Source: Siphonodentalium dalli (taxonomy: Eukaryota; Mollusca; Scaphopoda; Gadilida; Siphonodentaliidae). Taken from it: a stretch of DNA of 64,000 nucleotides. Shown piece by piece: positions 10,622 through 21,776 of the stretch (within the stretch, counting starts at the first letter, position 1; every line of letters starts with the position of its first letter). The stretch is from assembly GCA_032622095.1 (NCBI GenBank), contig CP136069.1, forward strand, positions 65,741,319-65,805,318, written 5' to 3'. Below the pieces are notes generated by a model. It ran no database searches and was not told the origin of the DNA. It saw only the letters and a program-made list of their open reading frames with translations. Position numbers and translations under genes: made by a program.

Positions 10622-12016
10622 CAAGCCTGAATTTAGTGTCTGACATTTGCAGAATGAGGTCACCTGAGGGTGAACTTAGTGATGCTATCCCACATGATGG
10701 GCTAGCATTACCAAATTCACCCTATGTGGACCTTATTCTGCTTAGGCCTCATCTTCTGGGATGTATCTAAAGTCTCAAATTAAAAAATATTTTAGTTTAC
10801 TTTTTCCCTTCTGTTCAATTTCTATACCCCCCTAATTTGCAGAAGATAAATTGCATAATCGAGGTGACTAATGGGTGAACATCACTAACTTCAACTAAGA
10901 AACTTCAATCTGATCCTAGGACCCAAATAGCAGTTGAGGCCTAAGCAGAATGAGGTCCCCAGATGGTGAATTTGGTGATGCTAGCCAGGGGCGTAGGAAC
11001 TGGGAGGGGGGGGGGGGGTAAGGGGGGTATTTTCCAGAAAATGGTCAACACTTAAACTGTATTTCTTATTTATTCAACTTAACCAATCACATTCTCCGCC
11101 CGCACAGTTTGACATAAAATATATAGTACATGTATACTCTATACCACTGGTTTGTGTTATCATACAAGTACAAACATTTAGGTTAATTTTATCGGGTAAT
11201 AAATTATAACTCCCCGTATGCATGGTGCTATCCACCGGCCTTTGCTCCTTATAAACGTTCTTGTTAGTACTCTCTCAGAAATCATTGTGTTATCCCACCA
11301 ACAGTATCTAATTTGTCCAAAGCTCCAAAATAAATCAACACCAAGATTTCCAAGATGAATTCAATATGAAATTATTTGAAGAGTAAATACGGAAACCAGA
11401 CCATCGAAGGTAAGCTACGCTTCATCACAGCTAGTACTTTGGCACTGCTTAAATGGCGAATCTGCCTGCTTTATCGAGGCCATCTTTCAGTTACATGCAC
11501 TACTACTATGGATTAGGCTGGGAAAGCTGAGAATGTGAATATATAATAATGTAAGTATAAACATATATGTCATGTTTTCGTGGAAGACTGCTCCATTTGT
11601 ACACACACGCTTATGAGAGTCAAAAATGATCTCCATACTATTTTGTACAACAGGTGAAAAACTAAAATACCATATTTTCCCTCAATGGGTTATTTAACAT
11701 AATTGCTGTCACAGATGCAACGAAATGCGATCTGAGGGTCTTAAATTCAGAAAAAATTCCTAAGACCCAGACCCCCACCGAAGAGAGGGGACACCCCTCT
11801 CGTGCTCTCCCCCATCACCAGCCTGCGGCTGTCGTCGATGGCCGTAGGCCATCAATTATGGCCCCTAATATTCCACTTTCCTATGCCCCTGATACCCCCC
11901 CAATAATTATAGCTTCCTACGCCCCTGATGCTAGACTGCTATGCAGGATAGCATCAATGAATTCACCCTCAGGGGACCTCATTCCGCAAATGTCAGACAC
12001 ACTAAATTCAGGCTTG
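10622..12016. mobile_element. Repeat B MITE with an 8-bp duplication, split by a hAT element
   Basis: The element runs CAAGCCTGAATTTAGTGTC...ACACTAAATTCAGGCTTG. Flanks TGAGTGTG (10614-10621) and TGAGTGCG (12017-12024) match 7 of 8. The host copy is about 450 bp once the insertion at 10986-11927 is removed. Confidence 0.85.
10986..11927. mobile_element. hAT non-autonomous element, 942 bp, nested in repeat B
   Basis: TIRs CAGGGGCGTAGGAA/TTCCTACGCCCCTG are a classic hAT type. Target duplication ATGCTAGC (10978-10985) versus ATGCTAGA (11928-11935) matches 7 of 8 and is made from repeat B sequence. A second near-copy of the end (TTCCTATGCCCCTGA) lies subterminally at about 11877-11892. A G-tract follows the left end. 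There is no transposase ORF. Confidence 0.9.
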
Positions 12017-12136
12017 TGAGTGCGGTGTTTCATGTTGTGGAGGGCACCAAGTGGCCTGCAGACTACCATCACAGCCGCTACCAGATGAAAACAATCACAT
12101 ACAGAGGGCTCCATCACTGTTGGCCAGCTCTGCTAA

Positions 12137-12820
12137 GAGTCTAGTCTATCAACACTCTAACTCAGGCACAACACATCACTACATTACACTACATCTGGTC
12201 TACAGCAGCCATGAGTTAAATTATCTACTGATATCTTATGATGTTAGAGTGCAATTGCTGTCCAACTCAGTTAAGATTGTGCCTTCAGAAATTCAACTGC
12301 AATACTCAGTTATTGTGTGTGGAGGGTGAGGTAGTGGCAGTAGTGGGGGGGGGGGGGGGTATGGGATGGGCAAGGGGGCCTTGTTGGTTGGAAGGGAGGA
12401 AAGGGACAAGGGGGGGCCTTGTTGGTTGGAAGGGAGGAAAGGGACAAGGGGGGGGGGGCCTTGTTGGTTGGAAGGGAGGAAAGGAACAAACTGACTGCGT
12501 TGGTACAACTCGCTAAAATGAAAAAAAATAATGACAGTTTCAATGACAATGTAACTGAACTTGGAGAGAACTTTAACTTCAATGGTCAGTTAATCAGTTT
12601 GTAAACATTATGCTGTGCATGGAGGGTGGAGGAGGGCATTGTTGGTTGTATTAAGGGGGAAAGGGAGACACTGTGTGACAGTGTCAGTACAACTTGCTGA
12701 ATAAAATGTCTCCGGGGTTCTTGTATATTCCTGGGTATCTTGAAAAACATAATGAGGGTTTCTTTGGGAACCATTCGCCAATTTGAATATTCCCAGCATA
12801 ATTGTGTGTGGTGAGGGAAA

Positions 12821-12860
<40 letters not shown>

Positions 12861-13260
12861 CGCTACCTAAGAGTCTAGTCTATCAACACTCTAACTCATG
12901 CACAACACATCAATATATCTGGTCTACCACAGCCATGAGTTAAATAATCTGAGTACTGATATCTTATGATGTTGCAATTGCTGTCCGAATCAATTAGATT
13001 GCGCCTTCAGAAATTCAACTTCAATGCTCAGTTATTGTGTGTGGAGCCTGGATGGTGGGACAGTGGGGTGGGGGGGGGGGGGGGGTGTGGGCAGGGAGAG
13101 GACGTTGGAAGGTAAGAAAAGGATGACACTGACTGTCAGTACAATTCGCTAAATGAAAACAATTAATGAAATTAATGACACTGTAACTGAACTTGGACAG
13201 AAATTTAACTTCAATGTAAGTTATTGTAAACAATTAATGTGTGTGGAGGGTGGGGGTGGT
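12137..13260. repeat. Duplicated G-rich locus with VNTR
   Basis: About 190 bp at 12137-12330 (AGTCTAGTCTATCAACACTC...GTTATTGTGTGTGGAGG) recurs at 12870-13045. Between the copies is a VNTR of about 45 bp x 3 (AAGGGACAAGGGGGGCCTTG units, 12370-12490). G tracts lie at about 12345-12359, 12820-12857 (about 38 G) and 13066-13085. Proline/glycine-rich ORFs here come from the G/C strands and are not genes. Confidence 0.8.
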
Positions 13261-13389
13261 TGGGGTGGGGAGGAAAAGGGAGACACTTTGTCAGAACAAC
13301 TTGCTAAAAAAAAATTTTAAGTTCTTGTGTGTATCTGGTTGTTTTGTAGAATTGATGACTCATTGATGAGGGTTTTTTTTTAGTTAATA

Positions 13390-13510
13390 AGTGTACATCG
13401 GAATGCTCTATTATTGTTTTGGAGGGATGTTAACATGATAAAAGCAGACGACAGATAAATGTGCAGAAGGAGCCTTTATTGAGGGAAATTTTTAGATAAT
13501 AAGTGACCTA
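13390..13510 (-). mobile_element. Repeat D fragment
   Basis: On the minus strand it carries the repeat D centre: AATAAAGGCTCCTTCTGCAC, ATTTATCTGTC, CATCCCTCCAAAACAATAAT. Both termini are missing. Confidence 0.5.
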
Positions 13511-13710
13511 TGGTCAGAGACATCTTGAATAAGATGCTTACCTTCCGTGAGGTTTCGGCCGGGATTAAATGCACCATTTGGCAAGCTTGGCGGAATGAGA
13601 TCACAACTTGTCATGCGGGAAATTTTACATCCATATTGGTTGCTGCTCCTGAAACAAAATAACAAATAAATTAAGAAATGACAAAAATAATAATAATAAT
13701 TTTAATTATA

Positions 13711-14141
13711 CTAGGGGATTGCCCGTCATTGATGGGTGACAAACATGACATGCAGGAAAATATAATCACAACTGATAATGATATAAAGAACATTGGCAAA
13801 CGGTAAGCAAGTTTGTCCAGAATTTCGCTTTGCTGTTTTGTAATGACTGACACTGCTGAAAATACGTTCGTCTTCGGAGAAACACGTAACAGTGAATATA
13901 TCGCCTTGATAAGCTTTGGGAAATGCATTGTATCTCAGGTCGTCTTGTAGTGATTGTGTCCTGATCATTTATGTGTCATATTCTAAGATGTGCCGTAGGA
14001 CATGGTCCAATTTTGGGTGAAATAGGACATGAGGTTGTTATATTTTCAGATGCGCTGCACAAAAATTGTGACAGAGTTACAGACATACACATAAACACAA
14101 ACAGACAGACAGACAAACACTTGGCTTTTATATAGGTAGAA
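13711..14141. repeat. Possible decayed retroelement tail
   Basis: It begins ACTAGGGGATTGCCCGTC and ends in a (ACAG)n tract followed by CTTGGCTTTTATATAGGTAG. This layout resembles degraded invertebrate retroelement 3' ends, but no coding remnant is readable. Confidence 0.3.
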
Positions 14142-14451
14142 GATAACTAAAACCACAAGTATGCTCTAAAACGGTTTACAAAATTGATGTTGGTACAACA
14201 CCTGCGATAAAATATGTAAATACAAGTAATCTAAAAACATGTAAGACCATTTTCATGTACATGTAAGTGTTAACGGTTTAAAAAATATATGAAAAGGAAA
14301 CAGTTTGTGGATGTGAGAAATAGAAACATATCAGTTGAAAAAATTGGGAAGAGGTATGAAACAATATGAGTGCGAGTATTGAAACACTGAGCCGGAATTA
14401 GACAAACAATAATAATAGATCAATTTATATTGCCAATTATGCAGTAAATTA
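14142..14451. other. Unassigned stretch
   Basis: AT-rich, no ORF or repeat recognised. Confidence 0.4.
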
Positions 14452-14486
14452 GAATAGGCATCTCATCAGATTAACATGGTCATGTA

Positions 14487-14629
14487 CAGTAATGCTCTAA
14501 ATAATCGACTCCTTAACCACAGCAGAATTATGGGTAACTTTTCAGGATTTAGTCGGAAATATGGCTTGTTGCCATTTATCGGAAAGCTCTCTGCTGTGGT
14601 TAAGGAGTCGATTATTTATGGCATTACTG
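14487..14629. mobile_element. Repeat A MITE flanked by a 35-bp direct repeat
   Basis: The complete left arm joins a shortened right arm (CTGCTGTGGTTAAGGAGTCG to CATTACTG). TA lies on both sides. The flanking AGAATAGGCATCTC...CATGGTCATGTA occurs at about 14452-14486 and again at 14631-14665. Confidence 0.88.
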
Positions 14630-15091
14630 TAGAATAGGCATCTCTTAGATTAACATGGTCATGTAACACCATTTCTATTATCTAACCTTACAATACCAGA
14701 TAAACAAAGAATGACAACTCCAGAATCCTAAAATGTCATTTGTCTTTTGACATATCATGTGTGATAAATCTCTACTCAGTTTACACCTGTGGAGATCATA
14801 TTCCACGGTTCAAAACATGGGAACTTTTTGATGTTCTGACAGGAATGACCCTGCCATAGAAAACACATAGGCAATCTGTGTCAAGAGGGTATTCAATTCT
14901 TTTACTCAAATGTCCTATGTATATCATAACAGTTCAGTGATATTTTCGTTAAATTTCACAGATAGAAAATTTGTCTTATAAATGACAAAGAGGAAATTCG
15001 GTGAGTTGATGGACAACTCCAAAAGATATTAACTCTATAGGCTCACAGGCTGATAGAGATGCACTGACACATGTACTCAGCTGAAATTCAA

Positions 15092-15642
15092 TTAACCCTG
15101 AGGTTTATGACAGGAGGTGCACCGGTGCAGCATTAAAAATCCTGTGCCAGTGCATTATCTTATATATGTGAGTCTCAGGGGCTTCGGTGGCTCAATCGGT
15201 TAGGGGTACAACTCCAAGCCGTTTCGCCTTCCAGCGCTGGCGATAAGGGTTCAAATCCACATGTTTCCATCGCGGACTTTGTAACTCGAAATCGTTATCT
15301 GGGAAAGTTGCCAGGTACTTGCCGATGGCCGGTGGTTTGCCGCACATGGTCGACGAGTTTATCAGCCATTGAAATCACTGTTAGATTAGCCGTAAGTGTG
15401 CGGATTTCCTCCACCATTAAAAACTGGCAATGTCGTGATATGGCCTTAGTGGCTAAAGCGACATAAAACCCTAATCAATCAATCAATCAATCATAGAGAG
15501 CTTCGCATATATAAGAGTATGCGCTGGCTTACAAAGTCGAGGTAAATATTGTTAGGCCAATGTATTCTCTTATATATGCGAGGTTCCTTATGGGACAGGG
15601 TTTTCGCAAAATTTCAGAAAGCTCCAGTCATGGAATGGTTAA
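15092..15642. mobile_element. TTAA-flanked MITE carrying a SINE insertion
   Basis: The left part TTAACCCTGAGGTTTATGAC...GTGCAGCATTAAAAATCCTG and the right part CAGAAAGCTCCAGTCATGGA...GGTTAA belong to the CATGACTGGAGC family, with CCAGTGCATTATCTTATATA as the core. The SINE at about 15177-15493 separates the two halves. Confidence 0.75.
15177..15493 (+). mobile_element. tRNA-derived SINE with conserved central domain
   Basis: The tRNA-like head has an A box (GGTGGCTCAATCGGTTAGG) and a B box (GGTTCAAATCC) about 40 bp apart. The central domain reads GTTGCCAGGTACTTGCCGAT and GGCCGGTGGTTT. The tail reads TCCTCCACCATTAAAAACTG then GTGGCTAAAGCGAC and (AATC)n. This three-part layout is that of mollusc/metazoan SINEs mobilised by a LINE partner. 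The target duplication could not be read. Confidence 0.85.
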
Positions 15643-15797
15643 CAACTAGCCTCTGATTTGGAGTGGTTTCTCAGCACACAAGAACTCCATGTGTGATATT
15701 TTTTTGCAATAACATGTGCCCCATTAATTTTTTTTCAATTATCTTCTCCGACAACCCTGGAGTCCAAGCCCTCAGATAGCACTGCTTTTATTGCTCC

Positions 15798-16167
15798 CAA
15801 GCCTGAGTTTAGTGTGCCTGTCATTTGCAGAATGAGGTCCCCAGAGGGTGAATTTAGTGGCCCTATCCTGCATAGCGGGCAAGCATCACCAAATTCATCC
15901 TCTGGGGAACTCATTCTGCATGGCCTCATCTGCTATGGGAGACATAGACTAAGATTTAAGTTCCCAAATAGTGAATAGAATCTATGTGAAGAAGTTTCTA
16001 TAGATATTTGATAATAAAGAAACTGTCCAGTGAAGATGAGGCCTAAGCAAAATGAGGTCACCAGAGGGTAAATTTAGTGATGCTAACTCTCTATGCCGGA
16101 TAGTGCCACTAATTCACCATCTGGGGACCTTATTCTGCAAATGACAGACACCTTATTCTCAGGCCTG
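15798..16167. mobile_element. Repeat B MITE with 8-bp target duplication
   Basis: A 370-bp copy from CAAGCCTGAGTTTAGTGTG to CTCAGGCCTG. Flanks ATTGCTCC (15790-15797) and ATGGCTCC (16168-16175) match 7 of 8. The centre is shortened. Confidence 0.87.
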
Positions 16168-16220
16168 ATGGCTCCTGTCGAATGTGGTGAATCAGGGAAA
16201 CTTTAATACTGCCAAACCTA

Positions 16221-16433
16221 CAGTAATGCCCTAAATAATCGACTCCTTAACAACAGCAGAATTATGGGTAATTCGTCAGGATTTAGAATGAAATATGGCT
16301 TGTTGCCATTCATCAGAAAGCTCACAGTGAGAGCGTTCCGATGAAAGGCAACAAGCCATATTTCCGACTAAATCCTGAAAAATTACCCGTAATTCTGCTG
16401 TGGTTAAGGAGTGGATTATTTAGGGCATTACAG
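16221..16433. mobile_element. Repeat A MITE, full length
   Basis: Both arms are complete, and it ends CATTACAGT instead of CATTACTG. Confidence 0.9.
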
Positions 16434-16569
16434 TATGTGGATGGCCTGGCTGGTCAAGTAGATGTCTCACTCCAATAGAATACACTACAGAAGTCGTTCT
16501 CACCTTACTCTTGAAATATTATTAGTTAACCCATGTCTGTTCTTCAAGTAGTACGGGATTTACTACTAG

Positions 16570-16630
16570 TAGATCATACCATGAATCTCTACTCGGGCAT
16601 ATCCAGAGTGGAGATTCATGGCATGATCTA
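16570..16630. mobile_element. Repeat F reduced to two fused ends (61 bp)
   Basis: TAGATCATACCATGAATCTC and its complement GAGATTCATGGCATGATCTA face each other with about 20 bp between them. The internal part of the element is gone. Confidence 0.75.
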
Positions 16631-16791
16631 GGGTTTTACTCTGCTCATATTCTATGCACATTTTGTATGTATAATACATAGCATGGAGAATAGAATTAAA
16701 TATGTATTAATTTGTAGGGTAAAATAGATTAAAAGTGACAAAAAATACAGCCAATGGATCAGGGCGTATGTGTCAGCTATAGAAAGATGTA

Positions 16792-17005
16792 CAGTAATGT
16801 CCTAGATAATCGACCCTTAAACCACAGCAGAATTATGGGAAATTTTTTCAGGATTTAGTCCGAAATATGGCTTGCTGCCATTCATCGGAAAGCTCTTGGT
16901 GACAGCTTTCTGGTGAATGGCAACAAGCCATATTTCCGCCTAAATCCTGAAAAAGTTCCCATAATTCTGCTGTGGTTAAAGGGTCATATGCTTCGGGCAT
17001 CACTG
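16792..17005. mobile_element. Repeat A MITE, variant subfamily
   Basis: A 214-bp copy with CGACCCTTAAACCAC in place of CGACTCCTTAACCAC. This variant is shared with the copy at 34.2 kb. Confidence 0.88.
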
Positions 17006-17379
17006 TATACATGGGACTTTGACGTAAAAAAGCATTATCCCAACCGATTTCTCTAGTTTAACTGGTTTATGTCAAAGGAAACTTGGACCAGAGTTGACTT
17101 GGTCAGGTGCCCAAAAATTCAAAAGATCACCTATGGTATATCCTGATAAAAAATCTTTATTGTTTCACTGCCCATTAACAGTGAAGATCAAAGGTTTTTT
17201 TTCAAATATGCTTCAAGGGCTTAATACTCTTATCATGTTATATTGAATGTTCTTGTGGGGTCTTCTATGATGTTGATTGTAGGTTATTTTTATTTTTTAT
17301 TCATCTGGTAAGCATAATCTTGGCTTACGATTTTACACTAATATGGTGTTGAAGCAGATGGCAATTTAAAAGTGAGGTG

Positions 17380-17700
17380 ATAATAAAAATTGGATTGTTT
17401 GCAGTCACCCGACCCACTGGCCTCAAAATGCACCTACCCAAAATATATTTTGGCCCTCTAAACAATATCTTTTAAATTTTTTTTATCCAGTCTAAATTAA
17501 TGTAACCCAGGTATTGAAATGCAGTAAGCATGTATATAAATAATTGCTCTCTACTATCTGCATTTCGATTTCCAAAAACTGTTACGCCGATATGAACTGA
17601 ACACTGATATGAACTAAAACAAAGTGAAATATTAAAAGTCCAAAATTTGTCATTCAACCGCAAGTCAAAGTCCACACTTCAAATATACCAGTATGGGCTA
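17380..17700. repeat. Old dispersed repeat (paralogue of 35.15 kb)
   Basis: It shares GGTTTGCAG-like start, CTGGCCTCAAAA, CATCTACCCAAA-like and GAAATATTAAAAGTCCAAA with 35150-35830. It preserves the empty TTAA site of the insertion found in that copy. Confidence 0.7.
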
Positions 17701-17928
17701 GTCTCCGCATATATAAAAAGAACTTTCCGAACGGACACCGGCTATTTTAATAGTCCCCAAAAAAAAAAAAAATAGTGGGGGGGGGCAATTATATGCAGCG
17801 ACTATCATTGGAAAAATCATTGCCATTTGTTTACTGGCCAAATTTTTCCCTCTGAATATTTGGCAATATTAGTTAAATGCTGCAATTATTCATTGGAAAA
17901 CGAGAGGCCGATCACGATCGGCAGATGT

Positions 17929-18147
17929 TAACCCATCCCTTGGCAATAGTAAATTACTATGATCGGAATCATAAATGAGAGTTTTGACGTTGAATTATAG
18001 AGTATACTGTTATGTACTATTATAGACAAATGTACACAACACAAATTATAGGAATTTATGAGTCACTCGCATGTATATAAGAGAATGCACTGGTACAGCA
18101 TCTGTAATGCTGCACCACCACAGCCTTGGGTTAAATGTGAAAAAGGT
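17929..18147. mobile_element. Degraded TTAA-family element
   Basis: Left TTAACCCATCCCTTGGC and right GCCTTGGGTTAA are imperfect inverted ends. Inside, CATGTATATAAGAGAATGCA then CTGGTACAGC and AATGCTGCACCACCAC match the core and 3' part of the CATGACTGGAGC family. Confidence 0.5.
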
Positions 18148-18501
18148 GACCTGGACATGGAATATTTGGGTTAAGAGAGTCAAATTAAGTTTACAAGGAT
18201 AGTGTATCAAATTCTACCAACACCCATCAAGATAAAGACACCTCACTGCTGACCCATTAATATCAATTATATAGCAGAGCTGTCAACAAATCAGACATTG
18301 TTTATATTGATGCTGGCATCTCTGTTAAACCAATAACATTTATAATGACCTCAGGCCATCTGTCGAGTGATATACTCAGTGATATACATAGCTTTCTTTA
18401 TTTGCACATTGGCATAAGAGACATCAGAAAATAAAATCGCCTTATCAATAGCTAAGTAGTCCAAAGGCATGGGATAGAATTGGTGACTTGGGTTTAAAGT
18501 C

Positions 18502-19085
18502 GCTCCAAACAAATTTACCAGTACATAACACAAGATTATGGACCGATTTAAACCAAATTTGGTGTGGTGACTCGGGGTACCCTTGGCAGAGTTATAATGG
18601 TGTTAGTTTTTCAATTTTTTTTAACTTAAAATGTTTTTTTTTGAGTGAATATATTTGTTTTCGAAAAAGGGCCATAACTAAGTTAAATATAGTCGGATCA
18701 ATCCCATATTCGAACTCGATCTGTCTTTTATGCTGAGAAATTCATATACAAAATTTGGTTCCGATCAGATAGAAAATGTTCAAGTTATCGCACCATGCGT
18801 AAAGTGTCTACAGACAGACGGACGGACTAACGAACGACGAGTGGTCAATCCGGACAACGACACTATGTTTACAATACTATGGTATGGGTAATATAGTCAG
18901 ATCAATCCCATATTCGAACTCAATCTGTCTTTTATGCTGAGAAATTCAGATACAAAATTTGGTTCCGATCAGATAGAAAATGTTCGAGTTATCTAGTGTC
19001 TACAGACAGACAGACAGACGGACTAACGACGAGTGGTCAATCCGGACAACGACACTATGTTTACCATACTATGGTATGGGTAAAC
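18502..19085. repeat. Tandem-duplicated repeat with ACGG/GACA tracts
   Basis: Two units of about 200 bp (18685-18893 and 18894-19083) each run AGATCAATCCCATATTCGAA, CTGTCTTTTATGCTGAGAAA, a short (CAGA/CGGA)n tract and GTGGTCAATCCGGACAACGA, then CATACTATGGTATGGGTA. Confidence 0.75.
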
Positions 19086-19714
19086 ATAAAAACAGGTGCC
19101 AAGATTTTAACGTGTCAGTCTCAGTCGTTCAGGATTTTTAAATCCTATGATGGGCGTGGCTGAAATTTTCAGTGCTACAGTTTTTTTGCAGGCACAGTGC
19201 TAGTGTACTTACTTATCAGTATGATTCACTGAAGTAAGTATATATGTCTTTAAATGTATACATAATTTGGTAAAAGGTATCTCAAAACAAACAAACACAG
19301 ATGATTTTCGAACAAATTCGTCGATATAGTGCTGAAAAAATGTCTTCTGTTTCTTTTATTTTGCGAAAATTTGAGATTGTTTGGATTTGAATTTTTTTAT
19401 CAGCGGTCGCATTTAATATTTAACATTTAATATGGTACTACATAATATTGAAGATTAAAAACAAGAGAAAGCAGTGTGTGATGTTTTAAATTATTTCATG
19501 TTAAAATAACGCAATATATAACTGTGGGAAGTCGGGTGTTATTATGTTTCCGATTCCAGAATTTCAATGAATACAAATGTCACAATATTTGATCGGGACC
19601 CGATCATCTTGTATGAAGTTGTATTTTTTATGACTTCAATGCGCCTTTCAGGTATTTGTCAACCTATTTCATTACTGAGAAACAGTTAAAAGCGAATATT
19701 ATTACATGTAGGTA
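19086..19714. other. Unassigned stretch
   Basis: AT-rich, with no gene or repeat family recognised apart from a 34-bp echo of the 8.5-kb sequence (TCAACCTATTTCATTACTGA, then TAAAAGCGAATATTATTACA) immediately before the next repeat A. Both repeat A copies therefore sit next to the same older sequence. Confidence 0.4.
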
Positions 19715-19927
19715 CAGTAATGACCTAAATAATCAACTCCTTAACCACAGAAGAATTATGGGTAACTTTTCAGGATTTAGTCGGAAATATGGCTTGTTGC
19801 CATTTATTGGAAAGCTATCAGTGAGAGCTTTCCGATAAATGGCAACAAGCCATATTTCCGACTAAATCCTGAAAAGTTACCCATAATTCTTCTGTGGTTA
19901 CGGAGTTGATTATTTAGGGCATTACTG
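19715..19927. mobile_element. Repeat A MITE, full length
   Basis: The 213-bp palindrome has TA flanks and arms that are almost perfectly complementary. Confidence 0.92.
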
Positions 19928-20237
19928 TATATTTGAAGTGCAAACCGCCATGTGGCTGTAAATAATAACTTACATGAGATCCCTATACTGAAGCTTACAG
20001 CAATCAAATCGCTGAGTGATAGGCTGCTTTACATGGAATTTGTACAGATTTTCTACAGTGATTTTACTCGTCTGTAGAACTTGGAGGTAGTTTCTGAATT
20101 TTGCCCTGAGATTTTCTGCTATCTGGAAGAAAATATATTAAACAACATTAATACCTACTGATATTTATTAAGAATTGGGTAGGTGAAAATAGTGGGAAAC
20201 TATCAGAAGATTAGATTACAGCATTTAGAACAACCTC

Positions 20238-20405
20238 TTAACCGTTTCATGACTGGAGCTTCCTGAAATTTTGCGAAAACCCTGTGCCAATGCACTCTCT
20301 TGTACTAGTACATGTGAGTCTCCCATACGGAGCCAATATAAGAGAATGCACTGGCACAGGATCTTTAATGCTGCACCAGCACACCTCCCGTCATGAAAGG
20401 GTTAA
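20238..20405. mobile_element. TTAA-flanked MITE, CATGACTGGAGC family, intact
   Basis: TTAACCGTTTCATGACTGGA and CCCGTCATGAAAGGGTTAA are inverted. The core is CCTGTGCCAATGCACTCTC then GTCTCCCATACGGAG and AAGAGAATGCACTGGCACAG. Confidence 0.82.
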
Positions 20406-20603
20406 GAATAAGTTTGTCACTTTATATGTATTTTTGTCTACACTGATACTCACAATGACAAGACCATTTACCTACAAAAAATTATTTACAGGAGGTTGGT
20501 TAAGATTGGGGTATCAAGACTATCATCGAGAGGTTTCAAACATCAAATGCCCACTGCCCAGTGCCCACTGCATTTTCAACAACCCTTATTCACTGTTGTT
20601 TCT

Positions 20604-20744
20604 TTAACCCTTTCAGTGCCAAGTCCGATTTTTGTATCAACCCATATTTCCTTGATCATTTTTCAAATTTATTGATTATAATAATGTGATACATTGATGG
20701 AAAGAGCTCTTAATACAAATCGGACTTGGCACTGAAAGGGTTAA
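20604..20744. mobile_element. Short TTAA-flanked MITE, TTAACCCTTTCAGTGCCA family
   Basis: TIRs TTAACCCTTTCAGTGCCAAG and CTTGGCACTGAAAGGGTTAA plus inner TCCGATTTGTAT-type ends. At 141 bp it has no palindromic core. Confidence 0.85.
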
Positions 20745-20784
20745 ATTAATAAAATTTGTCTAAAAACAAGACCAACGATATGTT

Positions 20785-21035
20785 CAAGATGCACAATCTG
20801 AATTAACGCTCCTAAATTTTTCACCACCTGGAAGAATATTTGGCAGCTTGGCAAATATTCGACGAATGCCGATCGACATACTTTCGATACCAAATTCCTT
20901 TAATATATAAAACTTTTTTGGGCAAATTTATACTATAGTTGACAGTGGTTAGCATTGTTGTGGCATTTCATGAAATGTTGTTGTTGTTGAAATCTGATGA
21001 TATGGAGTTCATTGAATCAGATTTGGTACCTTTAA
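20785..21035. mobile_element. Repeat E (TTAAAGGTACTCAA family), diverged
   Basis: It shares GATGCACAATCTGAATTAAC, AGTTGACAGTGGTTAGCATT and the end GGTACCTTTAA with the copy at 60.26 kb. Confidence 0.65.
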
Positions 21036-21054
21036 CGTGTCATATCTTCATCAT

Positions 21055-21157
21055 GAAGCTTTCCATGAATGGTAACAAGCCATATTTCCGACTAAATCCT
21101 GAAAAATTACCCATAATTCTGCTGTGGTTAAGGAGTCGATTATTTATGGCATTACTG
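21055..21157. mobile_element. Repeat A right arm only
   Basis: AGCTTTCCATGAATGGTAAC through CATTACTG is present; the left arm is absent. Confidence 0.85.
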
Positions 21158-21776
21158 TATGCTATTCCAATTTAAAGGGACCCAAGCACTCGCAGTGGGT
21201 CAATGTACAAAAAACATAAAAGTATGTCAAAACACCACCACCAAGATGAACATGGAGAAATAGATAAAGTTTTTTCTTATATTCATTATGGATAGTGCTC
21301 CAATAAGTAAATTATGCGTGTTGAAACCATTGTTACATGTATATGTGTATGTAACAGTATACAAAACTGTTACAGTGATTTGTCAACAATCATTGCTAAA
21401 TGTACATAAAGTTCAAATATTTAGTCTAAAAATAACTCTTACATGTCTTAGTTTTCCCAGGGATGTTTCTTTATTATCTTCATACGGCAGGGAGTCATAT
21501 ATGGCCTGAAAAAAACAACAAATTTTACATACATTTATTATAATACAAAATTTACTACATGTAAGAACTTGCTTACCAGGTTTGTGCTGCTAAGTTCTGA
21601 ACATTTCAAGCGATCTTCAGAATTCAGAGGGATTTTACTACCTTTTTTTGGGAAAGGGTTGCATGTACATTGCATAAAATTGGGAATTTCTATGAGTGCA
21701 CAAGTACATGCATTACCATTGTGAAAATCTTTTAACAATAGCTTGTGTATTCCTATTTTATGCAAAGAGAGCAAAA
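21158..21776. other. Unassigned stretch
   Basis: AT-rich with TACATGTA words and no supported gene. Confidence 0.4.

Noticed and set aside
12293-12582. Proline-rich ORFs on the minus strand
   Set aside because: Translation of G/C homopolymers and a VNTR (repeats of FQPTRPP/LPSNQQGPP); no real protein signature.
15181-15260. tRNA gene
   Set aside because: The A and B boxes are tRNA-like, but the body continues into a SINE central domain and (AATC)n tail, and no full cloverleaf was recognised.
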